A DNA stretch of 64,000 nucleotides, from contig NC_013887.1 of NCBI RefSeq assembly GCF_000025525.1, forward strand, positions 754,729 through 818,728, written 5' to 3'. The notes beneath the pieces are model-generated. The model made no database searches and was not told where the DNA came from. It worked only from the letters and a program-made list of their open reading frames with translations. The position numbers and the translations under genes are program-made. Source of the DNA: Methanocaldococcus sp. FS406-22 (lineage in GTDB: Archaea; AGJL01; Methanococci; Methanococcales; Methanocaldococcaceae). Each line of letters starts with the position of its first letter. The first letter of the stretch is position 1. Positions 49,389 through 62,266 of this stretch are shown in pieces.

Positions 49389-50681
49389 TTATCTATATAA
49401 AACATCTAAGTGTGCTGGTTCTTTAACTTTAACTTTCTTCTTCTCCATAATCTTCTCAACTGCTTTTTTGAAATCTTCCATTGTTACATAGTCTCTAAGT
49501 TCTCTAATTGCGTTCATCCCTGCCTCTGTACAGATTGCCTTTAATTCAGCCCCTACACATCCCTCAGTCATCTTAGCTATTTCCTCCAAATTAACATCTT
49601 CAGCTAAGTTCATCTTTCTTGTGTGTATCTTTAATATCTCTAATCTACCTTTCTCATCAGGGGCTGGAACTTCAATAATTCTATCAAATCTTCCAGGTCT
49701 TAATATTGCTGGGTCTAAGATATCTGGTCTGTTTGTGGCTCCAATTATCTTAACATCTCCTCTCGCATCGAATCCATCCATCTCTGCCAACAACTGCATT
49801 AATGTTCTCTGAACTTCTCTATCTCCACCAGTTAAAGCGTCTGTTCTTTTTGCAGCAATAGCATCAATTTCATCTATAAATATGATTGATGGTGCTTTTT
49901 CTTTAGCTAATTTGAATATATCTTTAACTAATGAAGCTCCTTCTCCAATAAACTTCTTAACTAATTCAGAACCAACAACCCTTATAAATGTTGCATTTGT
50001 TTCTGTAGCAACTGCCTTAGCCAATAAAGTCTTACCAGTTCCTGGAGGCCCATATAAAAGGATACCTTTTGGTGGTTCAATTCCAACCTTTTCAAACAAC
50101 TCTGGATGTTTCAATGGAAGTTCAACAACTTCTCTAATCTCTTGTATTTGCTTATCTAATCCACCAATATCTTCATATCTAACATTTGGTCTCTCATCAA
50201 CTTCCATTGCTTTAGCCCTATAATCCTTATTTTCTGGCAATACATCAACAACTGTCAATGTTTGCTGATTTAAACAAACTCTCTTTCCAGGGGCTAAATC
50301 CTCTGGATTTACAAAGTGAGAGACATTAACTAAGAAACTTGGTCCAGTAGAGCTTTTAACAACTACTTTTCTCTCCCCTACTTTATCAACTACAGTCCCA
50401 ACTATCAATGGAGGAACTCTCATTCTGTCTAATTCTCTTCTTAAAATTTCATTTTCTTTCATTAGCTGTAAATTCTCTCTTTCAAGTTCCTTTTTTTCTA
50501 ATTCTAATTTTAGTATTCTACTTTCTAATTCTGCAATAACTGCTTTTTCTTTTAGCTGTTCTTTAAGTAAATCATTTTTTAAGTTAGAATCATCACTTAT
50601 TTCCTTTTCTTCTTTAAATTCTTCAGTAAATGCTTTCTTTTCTTTCTTCAATTCAGTTGAGATAAATTCTTCAAAAACCAT
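49389..50681 (-). CDS. pan: Proteasome-activating nucleotidase PAN
   Basis: 430 residues from the ATG after TTGGTGATAATT, the known M. jannaschii length. Residues about 30-90 form the N-terminal coiled coil, followed by the OB domain ([24 protein letters not shown]). The AAA module has GPPGTGKT and [14 protein letters not shown]. The C-terminus ends LYR, an HbYX motif that docks into the 20S core and opens its gate. Confidence 0.97.
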   Translation of the reverse strand: MVFEEFISTELKKEKKAFTEEFKEEKEISDDSNLKNDLLKEQLKEKAVIAELESRILKLELEKKELERENLQLMKENEILRRELDRMRVPPLIVGTVVDKVGERKVVVKSSTGPSFLVNVSHFVNPEDLAPGKRVCLNQQTLTVVDVLPENKDYRAKAMEVDERPNVRYEDIGGLDKQIQEIREVVELPLKHPELFEKVGIEPPKGILLYGPPGTGKTLLAKAVATETNATFIRVVGSELVKKFIGEGASLVKDIFKLAKEKAPSIIFIDEIDAIAAKRTDALTGGDREVQRTLMQLLAEMDGFDARGDVKIIGATNRPDILDPAILRPGRFDRIIEVPAPDEKGRLEILKIHTRKMNLAEDVNLEEIAKMTEGCVGAELKAICTEAGMNAIRELRDYVTMEDFKKAVEKIMEKKKVKVKEPAHLDVLYR

Positions 50682-50804
50682 AATTATCACCAAGTATGTC
50701 CAAGTTAATGGAGAGCTGTATAATCATCATACTCATTAATCTATTATAGGTTATCATTTATATACGTATGTTATAATAAAAATTCTTATATTTAAATTTT
50801 GTGT

Positions 50805-51851
50805 CTAACTACTTAGGTCTTCATATATATTTTTAACACTCTCCGCACATTTTTTCCAAGAAAATTTTTTTGAAAACTCTTTTCCATTTTTCCCCAAAGT
50901 TTTTCTTAGTTCTTCATTATTTATTAACTCTAAGATTTTTTCTTTTAAATCATTTGGGTTATTTTTCTCAGCCAATAACCCATTATATCCATCAATAACA
51001 ATCTCTTCCAATCCTCCAACCTTCGTGGCTATTACTGGCTTAGAGCATGCCATTCCTTCAACAGCCACCATTCCAAAGCCCTCACTAACTGATGGAACTA
51101 CTAAAAAGCTACATTTTCTCATAAATGAGGCAGTTTCATTAAAACTTTTTCTCCCTAAGAGTTCAATATGGCTTAGATTATTTTTAACAATAAAGTTCTC
51201 TATTTTTTTATATAACTTCCCATCCCCTATGAGTTTAAAATTAAAATCTACATCTTTTACTGCTTCTATTAAAATATCAACCCCCTTTTGTGGAACAAAA
51301 GCTCCAACAAACAATCCAAAGTTGTAATCTCCTTCATTATATAGAATTTCTTTATTTACTCCGTTGTATATAACAACAGCCCTATTTTTTAAATTTTCGT
51401 CTAATTGGTTTTTTATATATCTGCTTACACATATTATCCTATCGGAATTAATTGTGGCATATTTAAAGAAGTATCTTCCTTTTAAAGAGTTTTTTAATAT
51501 TAAAGCGTCACTTCCGTGGAGTGTTAATACATGTGGAATAGACAGCTTATTTTTCAACAAAGCCCCAACACATCCCTGTGGAAACGCATAATGGGAATGA
51601 ATCAAATCAATACCCTCTCTTTTAATAATATCTTTTCCTATTTTATAGGCATTTATTAGATAACTAATCCCCCTAAATTTTTTTAGGTGAGGGACGTTAT
51701 GAATAATTACATTTTTATATTCGTTTTCTTCATAATCATCATAAGTTAGTATATGAAACTCAACATCTTTTAGATGTTTAACCAAATTTTCTACATGTAA
51801 TGTGATTCCTCCAATATGAGGATGATATATAGTTGGCATTAAAACTTTCAT
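50805..51851 (-). CDS. GT4-family glycosyltransferase
   Basis: 348 residues from the ATG at 51851. MPTIYHPHIGGITLHVENLVKHL opens the GT-B N-domain. VVPSVSEGFGMVAVEGMACSKPVIATKVGGLEEIV is the donor-binding E-x7-E motif. LTLHGSDALIL and YNGVNKEILYNEG are also typical. The acceptor is unknown; related archaeal enzymes act in glycolipid or glycoprotein synthesis. Its ribosome binding site is one arm of a perfect palindrome shared with the divergent gene. Confidence 0.87.
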   Translation of the reverse strand: MKVLMPTIYHPHIGGITLHVENLVKHLKDVEFHILTYDDYEENEYKNVIIHNVPHLKKFRGISYLINAYKIGKDIIKREGIDLIHSHYAFPQGCVGALLKNKLSIPHVLTLHGSDALILKNSLKGRYFFKYATINSDRIICVSRYIKNQLDENLKNRAVVIYNGVNKEILYNEGDYNFGLFVGAFVPQKGVDILIEAVKDVDFNFKLIGDGKLYKKIENFIVKNNLSHIELLGRKSFNETASFMRKCSFLVVPSVSEGFGMVAVEGMACSKPVIATKVGGLEEIVIDGYNGLLAEKNNPNDLKEKILELINNEELRKTLGKNGKEFSKKFSWKKCAESVKNIYEDLSS

Positions 51852-51853
51852 AA

Positions 51854-51867
51854 CTATCACGTGATAG
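51854..51867. promoter_or_regulatory. 14-bp palindrome serving as ribosome binding site for two divergent genes
   Basis: CTATCACGTGATAG is a perfect palindrome that fills nearly the whole 17-bp space between the ATG codons of the glycosyltransferase and permease genes. Each strand presents CACGTGAT about 4-8 bases before its own ATG. There is no room for a TATA box, so both promoters must lie within the opposite gene. Confidence 0.7.
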
Positions 51868-51868
51868 C

Positions 51869-52873
51869 ATGAGATTTGAGGAATTTAAATATCTTAGGAA
51901 GGGAGTTATTGTTGGATTGTTAATAATGTTGTTATATATACTTTGGCCATTTATTGATGTTTTAGCTTATTCCTGTGCCTTTGCATATATGGCTTTACCA
52001 ATATATAATTTATTAAGAAAAAAGTTTAATAAAACTATATCAGCAGGTTTAGCAATTAGCATATACATCGTTCCAATTATGGTAATCACAATATATACCA
52101 TACTCACGTTCATGGAAATTATACTATCATTTAATACCAAATCTATAGAGCCATATATAAATGAAATTCTCTCCATATATAATTCTTTTATGTTAGAAAG
52201 AATTATTGACAATGGACAATTCCTTACGAAGTATATTGATGAATTTGTAAAATATCTGATTAACCAAGTTTCTGGAAAGATTGTTGATATTGGCTATTTA
52301 ATAATTAAGGCGATTATGGTTTTATTCTTAACATTCTACTTTTTGAGAGATGGGGATAAAGTTAAAAATTTAATAATTTCATTTGTGCCTGATGAATATA
52401 AAGAAAAGATGAGAATTTATTTAAGTTATCTTCATGACTCCTATAAAAATTTGTTTATAAGCTGTGTTTCGCTTTCTATAATTATAACCATCCTATCATA
52501 CATTGGATATCTCATCGTTGCTGTGCCGTATGCAGAGTTATTTGCAATAATAACTGGAATATTTGCCCTGCTACCAATATTAGGGGGATGGATGGTGTAT
52601 ATCTCAATAGCCATATATTTCTTTCTAATGCATGACTATACTAAGGCAGTTTTTATGTTTATTTATGGAGAGCTCTTCCTTTCTATAGCACCGGATTTTG
52701 TTATAAGACCTTATTTAGTCAAAAAAGAAGTGGATATTCACCCAGTTCTTGTAGTCATTGCATTTTTAATGGCTCCTCTCTCATTAGGACTTAGTGGATT
52801 TGCTATAGGTCCATTGGTTGTTGGAGCTTTAAACGCATTTTATTTAGCAAAATACAGGGATAAAAAAATCTAA
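51869..52873 (+). CDS. AI-2E family (UPF0118) transporter-like membrane protein
   Basis: 334 residues with about eight hydrophobic segments. The C-terminal half carries family blocks LTFYFLRDGDKVKNLIISFVPDEYKEKM, ITGIFALLPILGGWMVYISIAIYFF and DFVIRPYLVKKEVDIHPVLVVIAFLMAPLSLGLSGFAIGPLVVGAL. Members export small molecules or act as Na+/H+ antiporters in bacteria. No substrate is known in methanogens. ribL follows 13 bp downstream. Confidence 0.85.
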   Translation: MRFEEFKYLRKGVIVGLLIMLLYILWPFIDVLAYSCAFAYMALPIYNLLRKKFNKTISAGLAISIYIVPIMVITIYTILTFMEIILSFNTKSIEPYINEILSIYNSFMLERIIDNGQFLTKYIDEFVKYLINQVSGKIVDIGYLIIKAIMVLFLTFYFLRDGDKVKNLIISFVPDEYKEKMRIYLSYLHDSYKNLFISCVSLSIIITILSYIGYLIVAVPYAELFAIITGIFALLPILGGWMVYISIAIYFFLMHDYTKAVFMFIYGELFLSIAPDFVIRPYLVKKEVDIHPVLVVIAFLMAPLSLGLSGFAIGPLVVGALNAFYLAKYRDKKI

Positions 52874-52886
52874 AAAGAGGTAGAAT

Positions 52887-53342
52887 ATGGAAAAGAAAAA
52901 GATAGTAGTAACTGCAGGAACATTTGATATTCTTCACCCCGGACATTATGAGATATTAAAATTTGCTAAGAGTTTGGGAGATGAGTTAATAGTCATTGTT
53001 GCAAGAGACGAAACTGTAAAGAAATTAAAAGGCAGAAAACCAATAATCCCTGAAGAACAGAGAAGAGAAATGGTTGAAGCGTTAAAACCAGTTGACAAAG
53101 CAGTGTTGGGAAGTTTAAAAAATAAATTAGAGCCAATACTAAAGTTGAAGCCAGACATCATTGTTCTCGGTCCTGACCAAACGACATTTGATGAGGAAAC
53201 ATTAAAACAAGAACTTGCTAAATATAATTTATATCCTGAGATTGTTAGATTTAGAGGATATAAAAAATGCCCATTTCATAGTTCTTTTGATATAGTAAAA
53301 GAGATAATTAGGAGATTTTGCAGTAAAGAAATTAAAATTTAA
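52887..53342 (+). CDS. ribL: Archaeal FAD synthetase RibL
   Basis: 151 residues of the cytidylyltransferase fold: [22 protein letters not shown] (HxGH nucleotide motif), [27 protein letters not shown], and a C-terminal Cys-containing [22 protein letters not shown]. RibL adenylylates FMN to FAD. Flavin demand here includes HdrA and a flavoprotein at 55.3 kb. AAGAGGTAGAAT precedes the ATG. Confidence 0.93.
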   Translation: MEKKKIVVTAGTFDILHPGHYEILKFAKSLGDELIVIVARDETVKKLKGRKPIIPEEQRREMVEALKPVDKAVLGSLKNKLEPILKLKPDIIVLGPDQTTFDEETLKQELAKYNLYPEIVRFRGYKKCPFHSSFDIVKEIIRRFCSKEIKI

Positions 53343-53371
53343 ATAACTCTTTTTATATGACCTTTCGCAAG

Positions 53372-53708
53372 AATGACGGCTCTTCGCCCTAAAGGGCGAA
53401 GTTTCGGGAGAGCAGAGCCTAAGCTCACCCTCCCTGGCTCCGCCAAAGCCACTACCCCTATCCCTTACGGGACTTGGGGCTACCCTTTCCCAACATACAT
53501 CCCCAGCGGTGGGATTTTCGAGACTGAAGTTTCTGCTTCAGGTAGCGAAATCTTTGATTTCGCCTGAATCCCACCCATAATAACGTGGACTGGGGACAAT
53601 AGTTAGATTCTAATTTCGAATATATAAAAATTATGCTTGCTCCACCACCCTCTAATTCATCACTGCCCTAAAAGGTTGTGCTTTCTTAGCGAAGATTATT
53701 AATGGTAA
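53372..53708 (-). mobile_element. Non-autonomous IS200/IS605-like element, copy 2
   Basis: An inverted copy of the 5266-5611 element, 337 bp. On the minus strand it begins CCATTAATAATCTTCGCTAAGAAAGC and ends with hairpin CTTCGCCC/GGGCGAAG and GTCATT. The left-end hairpin is decayed (CACAACC against GGGCAGTG). The central about 120 bp is almost identical to copy 1, while the outer parts differ with conserved pairing. No protein gene is encoded. It fills most of the gap between ribL and the lipoprotein gene. Confidence 0.75.
53380..53610 (-). ncRNA. Structured RNA of the IS605-like element, copy 2
   Basis: On the minus strand the same CCCCAG/CTGGGG three-way structure is followed by hairpins GCCCC/GGGGT around TCCC/GGGA, TGGCT/AGCCA, GAGC/GCTC and CTTCGCCC/GGGCGAAG. 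In copy 1 the same positions read GTCCC/GGGAT, CCCC/GGGG, TGGG/CCCA, GAGGGTTT/AAACCCTC and CTCCGCCC/GGGCGGAG. TTTTTATATA upstream (near 53625-53635) can serve as promoter. Confidence 0.6.
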
Positions 53709-53850
53709 AAATTTTTATTGAATAAAGATGCCCTGTTAATTTCTTATCCTATCACGATTTTCTTATAAGATAAACTATCTTCAAAAAAATAAAAAATTTT
53801 ATATATTATTCGTTTAAAATTTTCTTATGTTCATAATTTGAGGTGATATA

Positions 53851-54987
53851 ATGAAAAAGGTTTATATGTTAGTGGCTCTGCTGGTCTCATCTTTAGTGCT
53901 ATTGGCTGGATGTGTCCAAAACGAAACTTCAGAAGTCCCAACTTTGACAGTTGCATATTTGCCAACAGACCACCATGCAGCACTATTTGTTGCATGTGAC
54001 AACCCAGATTTGTTTAAAGATAAGTATGGAATATACTTAAAAGCAGTTAAAGATAAAGAGGAATATGAGCTGTATAAAGGAGATAAAAAAATAGCAAATG
54101 TAAAGCTTGTGTTAATTAGTACTGGTGGAGCAGATATAATGAATTTGATGAGTCAGGGGAAAGTTGATGTAGCTTTAGTTGGAATTCCACCAGTAATATT
54201 CTATATTGATAAAGGGACTGACGCCAAGATTATAATGAACTTGCATACAGAGGGGTCTGCAGTAGTTGTTAGAAAGGATATTCCAGCAAACAACTGGAAA
54301 GAGTTTATTAATTGGATAAAAGAACAGCATAAAGAAGGAAAACAAGTTAAGATAGGATATCCACTGCCAACTTCAATTCAATATGTTATGATTAGAGATG
54401 CTTTAAAAGCTGAGAACATAACATATACTGAAGACTCTAACGATAAGAGTGCTATGGTTCTATTAATAAACTGCAAAGGGCAAAAGACAATGCCTCAAAT
54501 GTTAGCTCAAAAGCAGTTAGATGCAGTTATTGCATGGGAACCAACACCTGAAATCATAAAGAGTGAAAATATTGGAAAAGTTATTATTTATAGTGGTGAT
54601 TTACCAAGTGCTACAGGAGGAAAATGGACAGACCACCCATGCTGTTGTTTAGCCGCATCTGAAAATGCTTTAAAGAATAAGAGAGAAGCAGTTATAACAT
54701 TTGCAAAACTCTTAAAAGATGCAACAGATGAAATCAACAAAAATAAAGAATTGGCTGTTAAATCATCAGTTAAATGGCTTGGAACTGATGAAGCAATTGA
54801 GAAAGATTCAATTGAACATATAAAGTTTGATTATAGATTAGAACCAATAATACCTCAAGTTATAAAATTCGTTGAAGCTATGAAACTCCAAGGATTAATA
54901 AATGGAAAGTTAAAAGATGTGTCATCAGAAGACGCTAAGAACTTAATATTTGACTTACAAACATATAATGAGATAATAAAGAATTAA
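53851..54987 (+). CDS. ABC-type solute-binding lipoprotein, NMT1/SsuA-like
   Basis: 378 residues. The signal peptide ends in LLAGC, so Cys21 is lipidated. [36 protein letters not shown] and [24 protein letters not shown] are typical of periplasmic binding proteins for sulfonates, nitrate or bicarbonate. [15 protein letters not shown] is an unusual Cys-rich stretch near residue 270. No ATPase or permease gene lies nearby, so it is an orphan or works with a distant transporter. TTGAGGTGATATA precedes the ATG. Confidence 0.82.
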   Translation: MKKVYMLVALLVSSLVLLAGCVQNETSEVPTLTVAYLPTDHHAALFVACDNPDLFKDKYGIYLKAVKDKEEYELYKGDKKIANVKLVLISTGGADIMNLMSQGKVDVALVGIPPVIFYIDKGTDAKIIMNLHTEGSAVVVRKDIPANNWKEFINWIKEQHKEGKQVKIGYPLPTSIQYVMIRDALKAENITYTEDSNDKSAMVLLINCKGQKTMPQMLAQKQLDAVIAWEPTPEIIKSENIGKVIIYSGDLPSATGGKWTDHPCCCLAASENALKNKREAVITFAKLLKDATDEINKNKELAVKSSVKWLGTDEAIEKDSIEHIKFDYRLEPIIPQVIKFVEAMKLQGLINGKLKDVSSEDAKNLIFDLQTYNEIIKN

Positions 54988-55295
54988 CTCTTTCTGCTTT
55001 TTCTATTTTTTAATTTTGATGATATATTCTTGTTAAAATTAAAATTTAAAATAGAGTTTTTTCTATTTTTGATTATTTTTGTGGTTTCTTATTTTAGTGC
55101 AAATATTTATGCACATCATAATATTTTATTGCCCTGGAGTTATAAATATTTTCATAGAAATTTATAAATATGCCTATTTGTTATTTTGATATCAATCTGT
55201 ATATTAATCTTGGGATGACTTATTTTCAGTCATATAACAAAATATATGAAATTTTAGTTTTAAATGTCTGTTGTATTGATATAATGGGTGTTATT
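54988..55295. other. 308-bp gap without a gene
   Basis: AT-rich. A 42-codon in-frame extension of the downstream oxidoreductase is open here but lacks a ribosome binding site. GTTATAAATATT near 55139 is a possible TATA box. Nothing else stands out. Confidence 0.45.
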
Positions 55296-56396
55296 ATGCA
55301 AGTATGTATTATTGGAGCTGGATTGTCAGGGTCTGTATTGTATAGACTACTTTCAGAACATGGTTTTTACATAAATATTTATGACCATGTATTAGTTAGA
55401 GGTTGCAAAAGTATGAATTTTATATTCTCCAGTAAAAATGAGATTTTAACAGTAAAAAAGGTTTTAAGAACGGTGAATATAGATATTAAAGATTATATAA
55501 TTAAAGAGATGAAGGAGGTAAATATTGGTGGAGATAACTATTACTCCAACAAAAAAATTTATATTATAAATAAATCCAAACTAATTGAAGATTTAGTGCC
55601 AAGAACCGTGGTTACGAATAGGGAATTTAATCCTGTTATAAGGAGATATACAACAAAAGTTATTGATACAGGAGTTATAGTGAGAGAATTTGGCACTGAG
55701 GCTGAAACTAAATTTTATGATTTGGTTGTCGATGCTTCTGGATGTGCTAAAGTACTTCAATTAGGTAGTGTGTATGATAAATACAAAAATGATATTAAAA
55801 CATGTCAATTCTTAATAGCCTGTGAAAATGAGGAATCTTCAGAAGAGTTAGATAAATTGTTTATTGATGAAATAAAAATACATAAAGGAAAACCAATGAT
55901 TGGTTATACTTGGACAACCCCTATAGATAACGGACTATATCATGTTGGATGTGCCTATTATAAAAATGACCATACACTATGGACATACTTAACAAAATAC
56001 ACCAAAAAAATGTTTAATAGTGATTATGTTAGAGTTTGTGGATGTACATCAAAAATAAATGGAAATTTAATTTCTAAGAGTTTTATAGGAGGAGTGTATG
56101 AAAAGAGGTGTGTCGCAGGTGTAGGGGAAAGTATAGGCTTAACAACACCCTTAGGTCATGGAAATATTTATGCAATCACATCTGCCTACATCTTATCAAG
56201 ATTTATAAGTAAATACGACTTAGATGAAGCTGTGTTAAAATATAAAGACTACATACCAAAAAAATTTGCTGAATTAGATAAAGAAAAGAAAGCTGTGAGA
56301 AATTTTAATGTGTTAAGGGTTACAAAATTACTAAAGGATTACTATAATATACCAGTTCATGAATCTATTAAAATTATCCTTAAATCTCTCTACTAA
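55296..56396 (+). CDS. FAD-dependent oxidoreductase, geranylgeranyl reductase-like
   Basis: 366 residues from the ATG after GGGTGTTATT. The Rossmann motif VCIIGAGLSGSVLYRLLSEHG is at the very start. YDLVVDASGCAKVLQLG and CVAGVGESIGLTTPLGHGNIYAITSAYILSRFI match the FAD-binding GD-type motif of the lipid/geranylgeranyl reductase group. The start and FAD motif are clear, the substrate is not; reduction of archaeal lipid chains is one possibility. Many lysines and a low overall conservation make a precise name unsafe. Confidence 0.72.
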   Translation: MQVCIIGAGLSGSVLYRLLSEHGFYINIYDHVLVRGCKSMNFIFSSKNEILTVKKVLRTVNIDIKDYIIKEMKEVNIGGDNYYSNKKIYIINKSKLIEDLVPRTVVTNREFNPVIRRYTTKVIDTGVIVREFGTEAETKFYDLVVDASGCAKVLQLGSVYDKYKNDIKTCQFLIACENEESSEELDKLFIDEIKIHKGKPMIGYTWTTPIDNGLYHVGCAYYKNDHTLWTYLTKYTKKMFNSDYVRVCGCTSKINGNLISKSFIGGVYEKRCVAGVGESIGLTTPLGHGNIYAITSAYILSRFISKYDLDEAVLKYKDYIPKKFAELDKEKKAVRNFNVLRVTKLLKDYYNIPVHESIKIILKSLY

Positions 56397-56408
56397 TTGG
56401 GTGATATT

Positions 56409-56879
56409 ATGGCATTAAAGCTATTAAAAGAAGAGAATGGACTTTCTCCAATGCTAAGGGAGTTTAGGTCTTTGGTAGATAAGGATATAGAGAGAGTTGC
56501 ATTTGTTGGTTCTATTGGAGTTTGTCAGCCTTTTGCTGAATTATTTGGCTATGCGATAAGAGATAAAGAATGTTACTTTATTCCGGATGGAAACTTAGAT
56601 AAGGTTAAAAAACTTGTTATTAAAGATGTAGGCATGCAGATGGAAGATTTTAAAAGCTTAGATAAAGTAGATGCCGTTGTTTTGTTTGGTGGTTTAGCAA
56701 TGCCAAAGTATGGAGTTGAGATAGATAAAATCAAAGAATTAATAAAAAAACTATCTCCTAAAAAAGTTATTGGAGTTTGTTTTATGAGCATTTTCCAAAA
56801 GGCTGGATGGGATAAAGAAATTGATTTTGACTACCTAATAGATGGCTTTATTAAAATAAATATTTATGGCAGAGATTAA
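56409..56879 (+). CDS. DUF2124 family protein
   Basis: 156 residues from the ATG following GGGTGATATT. The sequence RVAFVGSIGVCQPFAELFGYAIRDKECYFIPDG, AVVLFGGLAMPKYGVEIDKIKELI and IGVCFMSIFQKAGWDKEIDFDYLIDGFI fits the methanogen-specific DUF2124 family of unknown function, with a flavodoxin-like strand/helix pattern. It lies 12 bp upstream of ribC. Confidence 0.75.
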   Translation: MALKLLKEENGLSPMLREFRSLVDKDIERVAFVGSIGVCQPFAELFGYAIRDKECYFIPDGNLDKVKKLVIKDVGMQMEDFKSLDKVDAVVLFGGLAMPKYGVEIDKIKELIKKLSPKKVIGVCFMSIFQKAGWDKEIDFDYLIDGFIKINIYGRD

Positions 56880-57362
<483 letters not shown>

Positions 57363-59228
57363 TTAGTTGATTCTCCAATCGATACCTAAGAGTTCAGAAT
57401 ATCTATCCAAAACTCTTCTTATATACTCATTCACATCTCCATTTTCAAGCTTTTTGACCCATTCTTCATTACCAAACTCTTTTGCTAAGGCAATAATTAA
57501 ATCCCTAACTCTTTCACTTTCAACTTTTGGTGGATATCCAAGCTTTTTATTATAATTGCAGATATCTCTGTAGAGTCTTATTGAATCTTCAACAACATTT
57601 TCTATACCTAAAAATTCTTTAGCTAAATCATTTAATACTGGCTTTAACCACTTTCTATGGAATCTACAGATTCCGAGATTTTCTATTGGCAACTCTAACT
57701 TTATACTCTCTACAACCAACTCAGCTAACCTCTCTGGCCCATTAAACTCCGGTTTGTAGTAGGTTAAGTACCTCCCCTGAATCACAAACGGCATAAAAAA
57801 CCCCGGAGTCCAATAGAGATTTGGTCCAATTTCTCCCCAATCACCAAATGGAACATAGACGGCAAGGTCATTAAAATTCTTGCCAATCTTATTAACTCTA
57901 CTCTTAAATCTCTCATTCAGTATTTTTGATGCCTTCCTTTTACCCAAGGATAAAATTTTATATATCTCATTTGAATTCTCTACCAAGTTATGCATAAATT
58001 TTATAGCTTGTTCAGTATTATGCTTGGATATCTCTTTAATCTCTTCATCATCTCCTTCTATAACCCTTTTATAGTCAAATATTGGCTTTTTTATATTTAG
58101 CTCCTCCTCTTTCAACAAGCCAACATCTAATAGCTCAAAAACCCAGGCAGTCAAATTACCTATCTCTATTGCATCAAATCCAAGTGCATCTGCTGTTTTA
58201 ACAACCCTATCTGCCTCATACAAATCAAAAATTCCCAATAAAGTTCCATTTGATGCATACGGTTCATAATCAACTTTGTTTTTATTTCTATACTTTTTGC
58301 ATAAAACAGGGCATGGCTCTCCACAGTTTACCCATTTTTTTGGCTCTATTGTTTCTTTATTAAAAGTTTCAAGATAAAATTTAAGTATCTTATCTAAAAT
58401 CTTTTTTCTATCCTCTATATCAATATATGGCATTCTCCAATTAAATATTGGAACTTTCTCTTTATACAAAAGCCAGTTGTTTCCAAACGTTCCTCCAGTT
58501 TTTGTATCTTCATCATATCTATACTTTTTTGTGTGTTCTAAAACAACCTTACTCATTGGTTTTTTATAATAATTTTCAATAATTTTCTTAGCTTTCTCTT
58601 TTTCCTCTTTATCTTCTTTCTCATCTCCAAAGAATGCTATGCCCATTATATTGTGAGCTCTATAAAGAACAGAACCTCCTCCCCCTCTTGCTGCCCAATC
58701 TTCTGAGCCTTCAACAAATTTGCCATTTCTAACTGTTTGAGAGAAAAGTCCCCCCATATTTGTTCTCTTTGCAGCTTCACCAACAACTACACTCCTCAAA
58801 TTTTTATCTTTGTAGAGTTCAAGGATATAGTTACTAACTTCATATACCGTCTTAAGATTTTCTTTAACTTCAATAAAATCTATTCTTAGCTGTCCTTCAT
58901 TCTCAATAACCAATATAGATGGCTTCTCACACTTTCCAATGATTGCTACATTATTTAACCCAGTACTTTTGAATTGATAGCCAGCCCCTCCCATGGATGA
59001 GAAATAAAAACCATCCCAAAGAGGAGATCTAAAGGAAAATATCAACCTATGCCCCCCTATAACTGGCAAAACTCCTCTACCAAAACAAAAAACGTTTTTT
59101 TCATCATAGATGTCATACTTCCAAGTTTCAAATTTATTATGCCAGTAAAGTCCCCAAGTTATTGGTAAAATAGTTTTCTCAATGATTTCAAACTTCTTTG
59201 TTGAAGCATTTATTAGAACATTTTTCAT
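57363..59228 (-). CDS. Tungsten-containing aldehyde:ferredoxin oxidoreductase family protein
   Basis: 621 residues. The N-terminal domain has FCFGRGVLPVIGGHRLIFSFRSPL and SSMGGAGYQFKSTGLNNVAIIGKCEKPSILVIEN, the tungstopterin-binding layout. ARGGGGSVLYRAHNIMGI and LGFDAIEIGNLTAWVFELLD follow. The cluster ligands appear as CGEPCPVLC plus a later Cys in LGICRFHR. The first spacing is C-x3-C-x3-C instead of the canonical C-x2-C-x3-C. It may oxidise aldehydes with ferredoxin. The divergent neighbour binds tungstate/molybdate. Confidence 0.9.
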   Translation of the reverse strand: MKNVLINASTKKFEIIEKTILPITWGLYWHNKFETWKYDIYDEKNVFCFGRGVLPVIGGHRLIFSFRSPLWDGFYFSSMGGAGYQFKSTGLNNVAIIGKCEKPSILVIENEGQLRIDFIEVKENLKTVYEVSNYILELYKDKNLRSVVVGEAAKRTNMGGLFSQTVRNGKFVEGSEDWAARGGGGSVLYRAHNIMGIAFFGDEKEDKEEKEKAKKIIENYYKKPMSKVVLEHTKKYRYDEDTKTGGTFGNNWLLYKEKVPIFNWRMPYIDIEDRKKILDKILKFYLETFNKETIEPKKWVNCGEPCPVLCKKYRNKNKVDYEPYASNGTLLGIFDLYEADRVVKTADALGFDAIEIGNLTAWVFELLDVGLLKEEELNIKKPIFDYKRVIEGDDEEIKEISKHNTEQAIKFMHNLVENSNEIYKILSLGKRKASKILNERFKSRVNKIGKNFNDLAVYVPFGDWGEIGPNLYWTPGFFMPFVIQGRYLTYYKPEFNGPERLAELVVESIKLELPIENLGICRFHRKWLKPVLNDLAKEFLGIENVVEDSIRLYRDICNYNKKLGYPPKVESERVRDLIIALAKEFGNEEWVKKLENGDVNEYIRRVLDRYSELLGIDWRIN

Positions 59229-59371
59229 AGTATCAAACCCTCGATTTTATGATTTATTTTTATTTTTGGATTCTTAGTATTTTATAGGTTTTGTTAATTA
59301 AAAGTGATAAACACAATATTTAAATAAGAAATTAGTTATCTTTACTTTTGGAAAACTATTAAGGAAGGTGA

Positions 59372-61257
<1,886 letters not shown>

Positions 61258-61336
61258 CATGCCACCATTACATTAATTTTTTAAATACTTTATTATCTTT
61301 TAAAAAATATTTAATGCTTTGGCTGGTGATGAATTT

Positions 61337-62242
61337 ATGGCAAATATAAAAGATAAAATCTTTGGCTCTGTCTTTGGGGCAGTTATTGGAGATGCCTTAG
61401 GTATGCCAACTGAAAATCTAACAAAGGAAGAGATAAAAAAGCTGTATGGATTTGTAGATAACTACGTTGAGCCAAAAAACTACCTATCTGGAAAATTAAA
61501 CAAAGGAGAATGGACAGATGACACTGAACAAGCTATCTGCCTAATAAAAAGCTTAACAAAAGAAGGCGTTGATATAAAAAAATTTGCAAAGTGCTTAATA
61601 GCATGGAGAAACAAAAATCCTCCAGATATTGGTTTAACTTCATTAATGGCTATTGAAAAGCTCATGAAAAATGATTACTCTGGAGTTGATAGCAGTAGTT
61701 GTGGAGCGGCGATGAGAATCTATCCATTAGGAATTGTTTTTTACAACAACCTAAACAAACTAAAAGAAGAGGTTATAAAGGCATCAAAAATAACTCACAA
61801 CAACAAAACAGCAATTGCTGGAGCTTTAGCTATAGCATTCTTTGTTAGTAGAGCATTAAAGGACAAAAAAGACTTCAACTTATTAGATGAATGCTACAAC
61901 TACATAAAAGACATAGATGAAGAGTTTGCTAAAAAACTATTAGAGATTAAAAACTTTAGAGATATAGATAAAGCACACAACTACTTTGGAACCGGTGTAA
62001 AAACCGAAGAAGTAGTTCCTTCAGCTATAGCAACCTATTTATTAACAGACAACTTCAAAGAAGGTATGTTAAAATGCATAAATGCTGGAGGAGATACTGA
62101 TAGCTTAGCCTCTATGTATGGAGCTATGGCTGGAGCTTATTATGGTTTTAAAAGCATTCCAAAAGAATGGATTGAAGGTTTAAAAAATAAAGAAGTTATT
62201 TTTGAACTTGCTGAGAAATTGTATTATCTGATTTCTAAATAA
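61337..62242 (+). CDS. ADP-ribosylglycohydrolase family protein (DraG-like)
   Basis: 301 residues from the ATG after [49 protein letters not shown] (di-metal TDDT motif), [35 protein letters not shown] and [21 protein letters not shown] (second metal motif GGDTDS) are all intact. It removes ADP-ribose from proteins or other acceptors. In diazotrophs DraG reactivates nitrogenase reductase; no such target is visible here. Confidence 0.92.
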   Translation: MANIKDKIFGSVFGAVIGDALGMPTENLTKEEIKKLYGFVDNYVEPKNYLSGKLNKGEWTDDTEQAICLIKSLTKEGVDIKKFAKCLIAWRNKNPPDIGLTSLMAIEKLMKNDYSGVDSSSCGAAMRIYPLGIVFYNNLNKLKEEVIKASKITHNNKTAIAGALAIAFFVSRALKDKKDFNLLDECYNYIKDIDEEFAKKLLEIKNFRDIDKAHNYFGTGVKTEEVVPSAIATYLLTDNFKEGMLKCINAGGDTDSLASMYGAMAGAYYGFKSIPKEWIEGLKNKEVIFELAEKLYYLISK

Positions 62243-62266
62243 TTTTTAATTTTTAGTTTCTATTTT

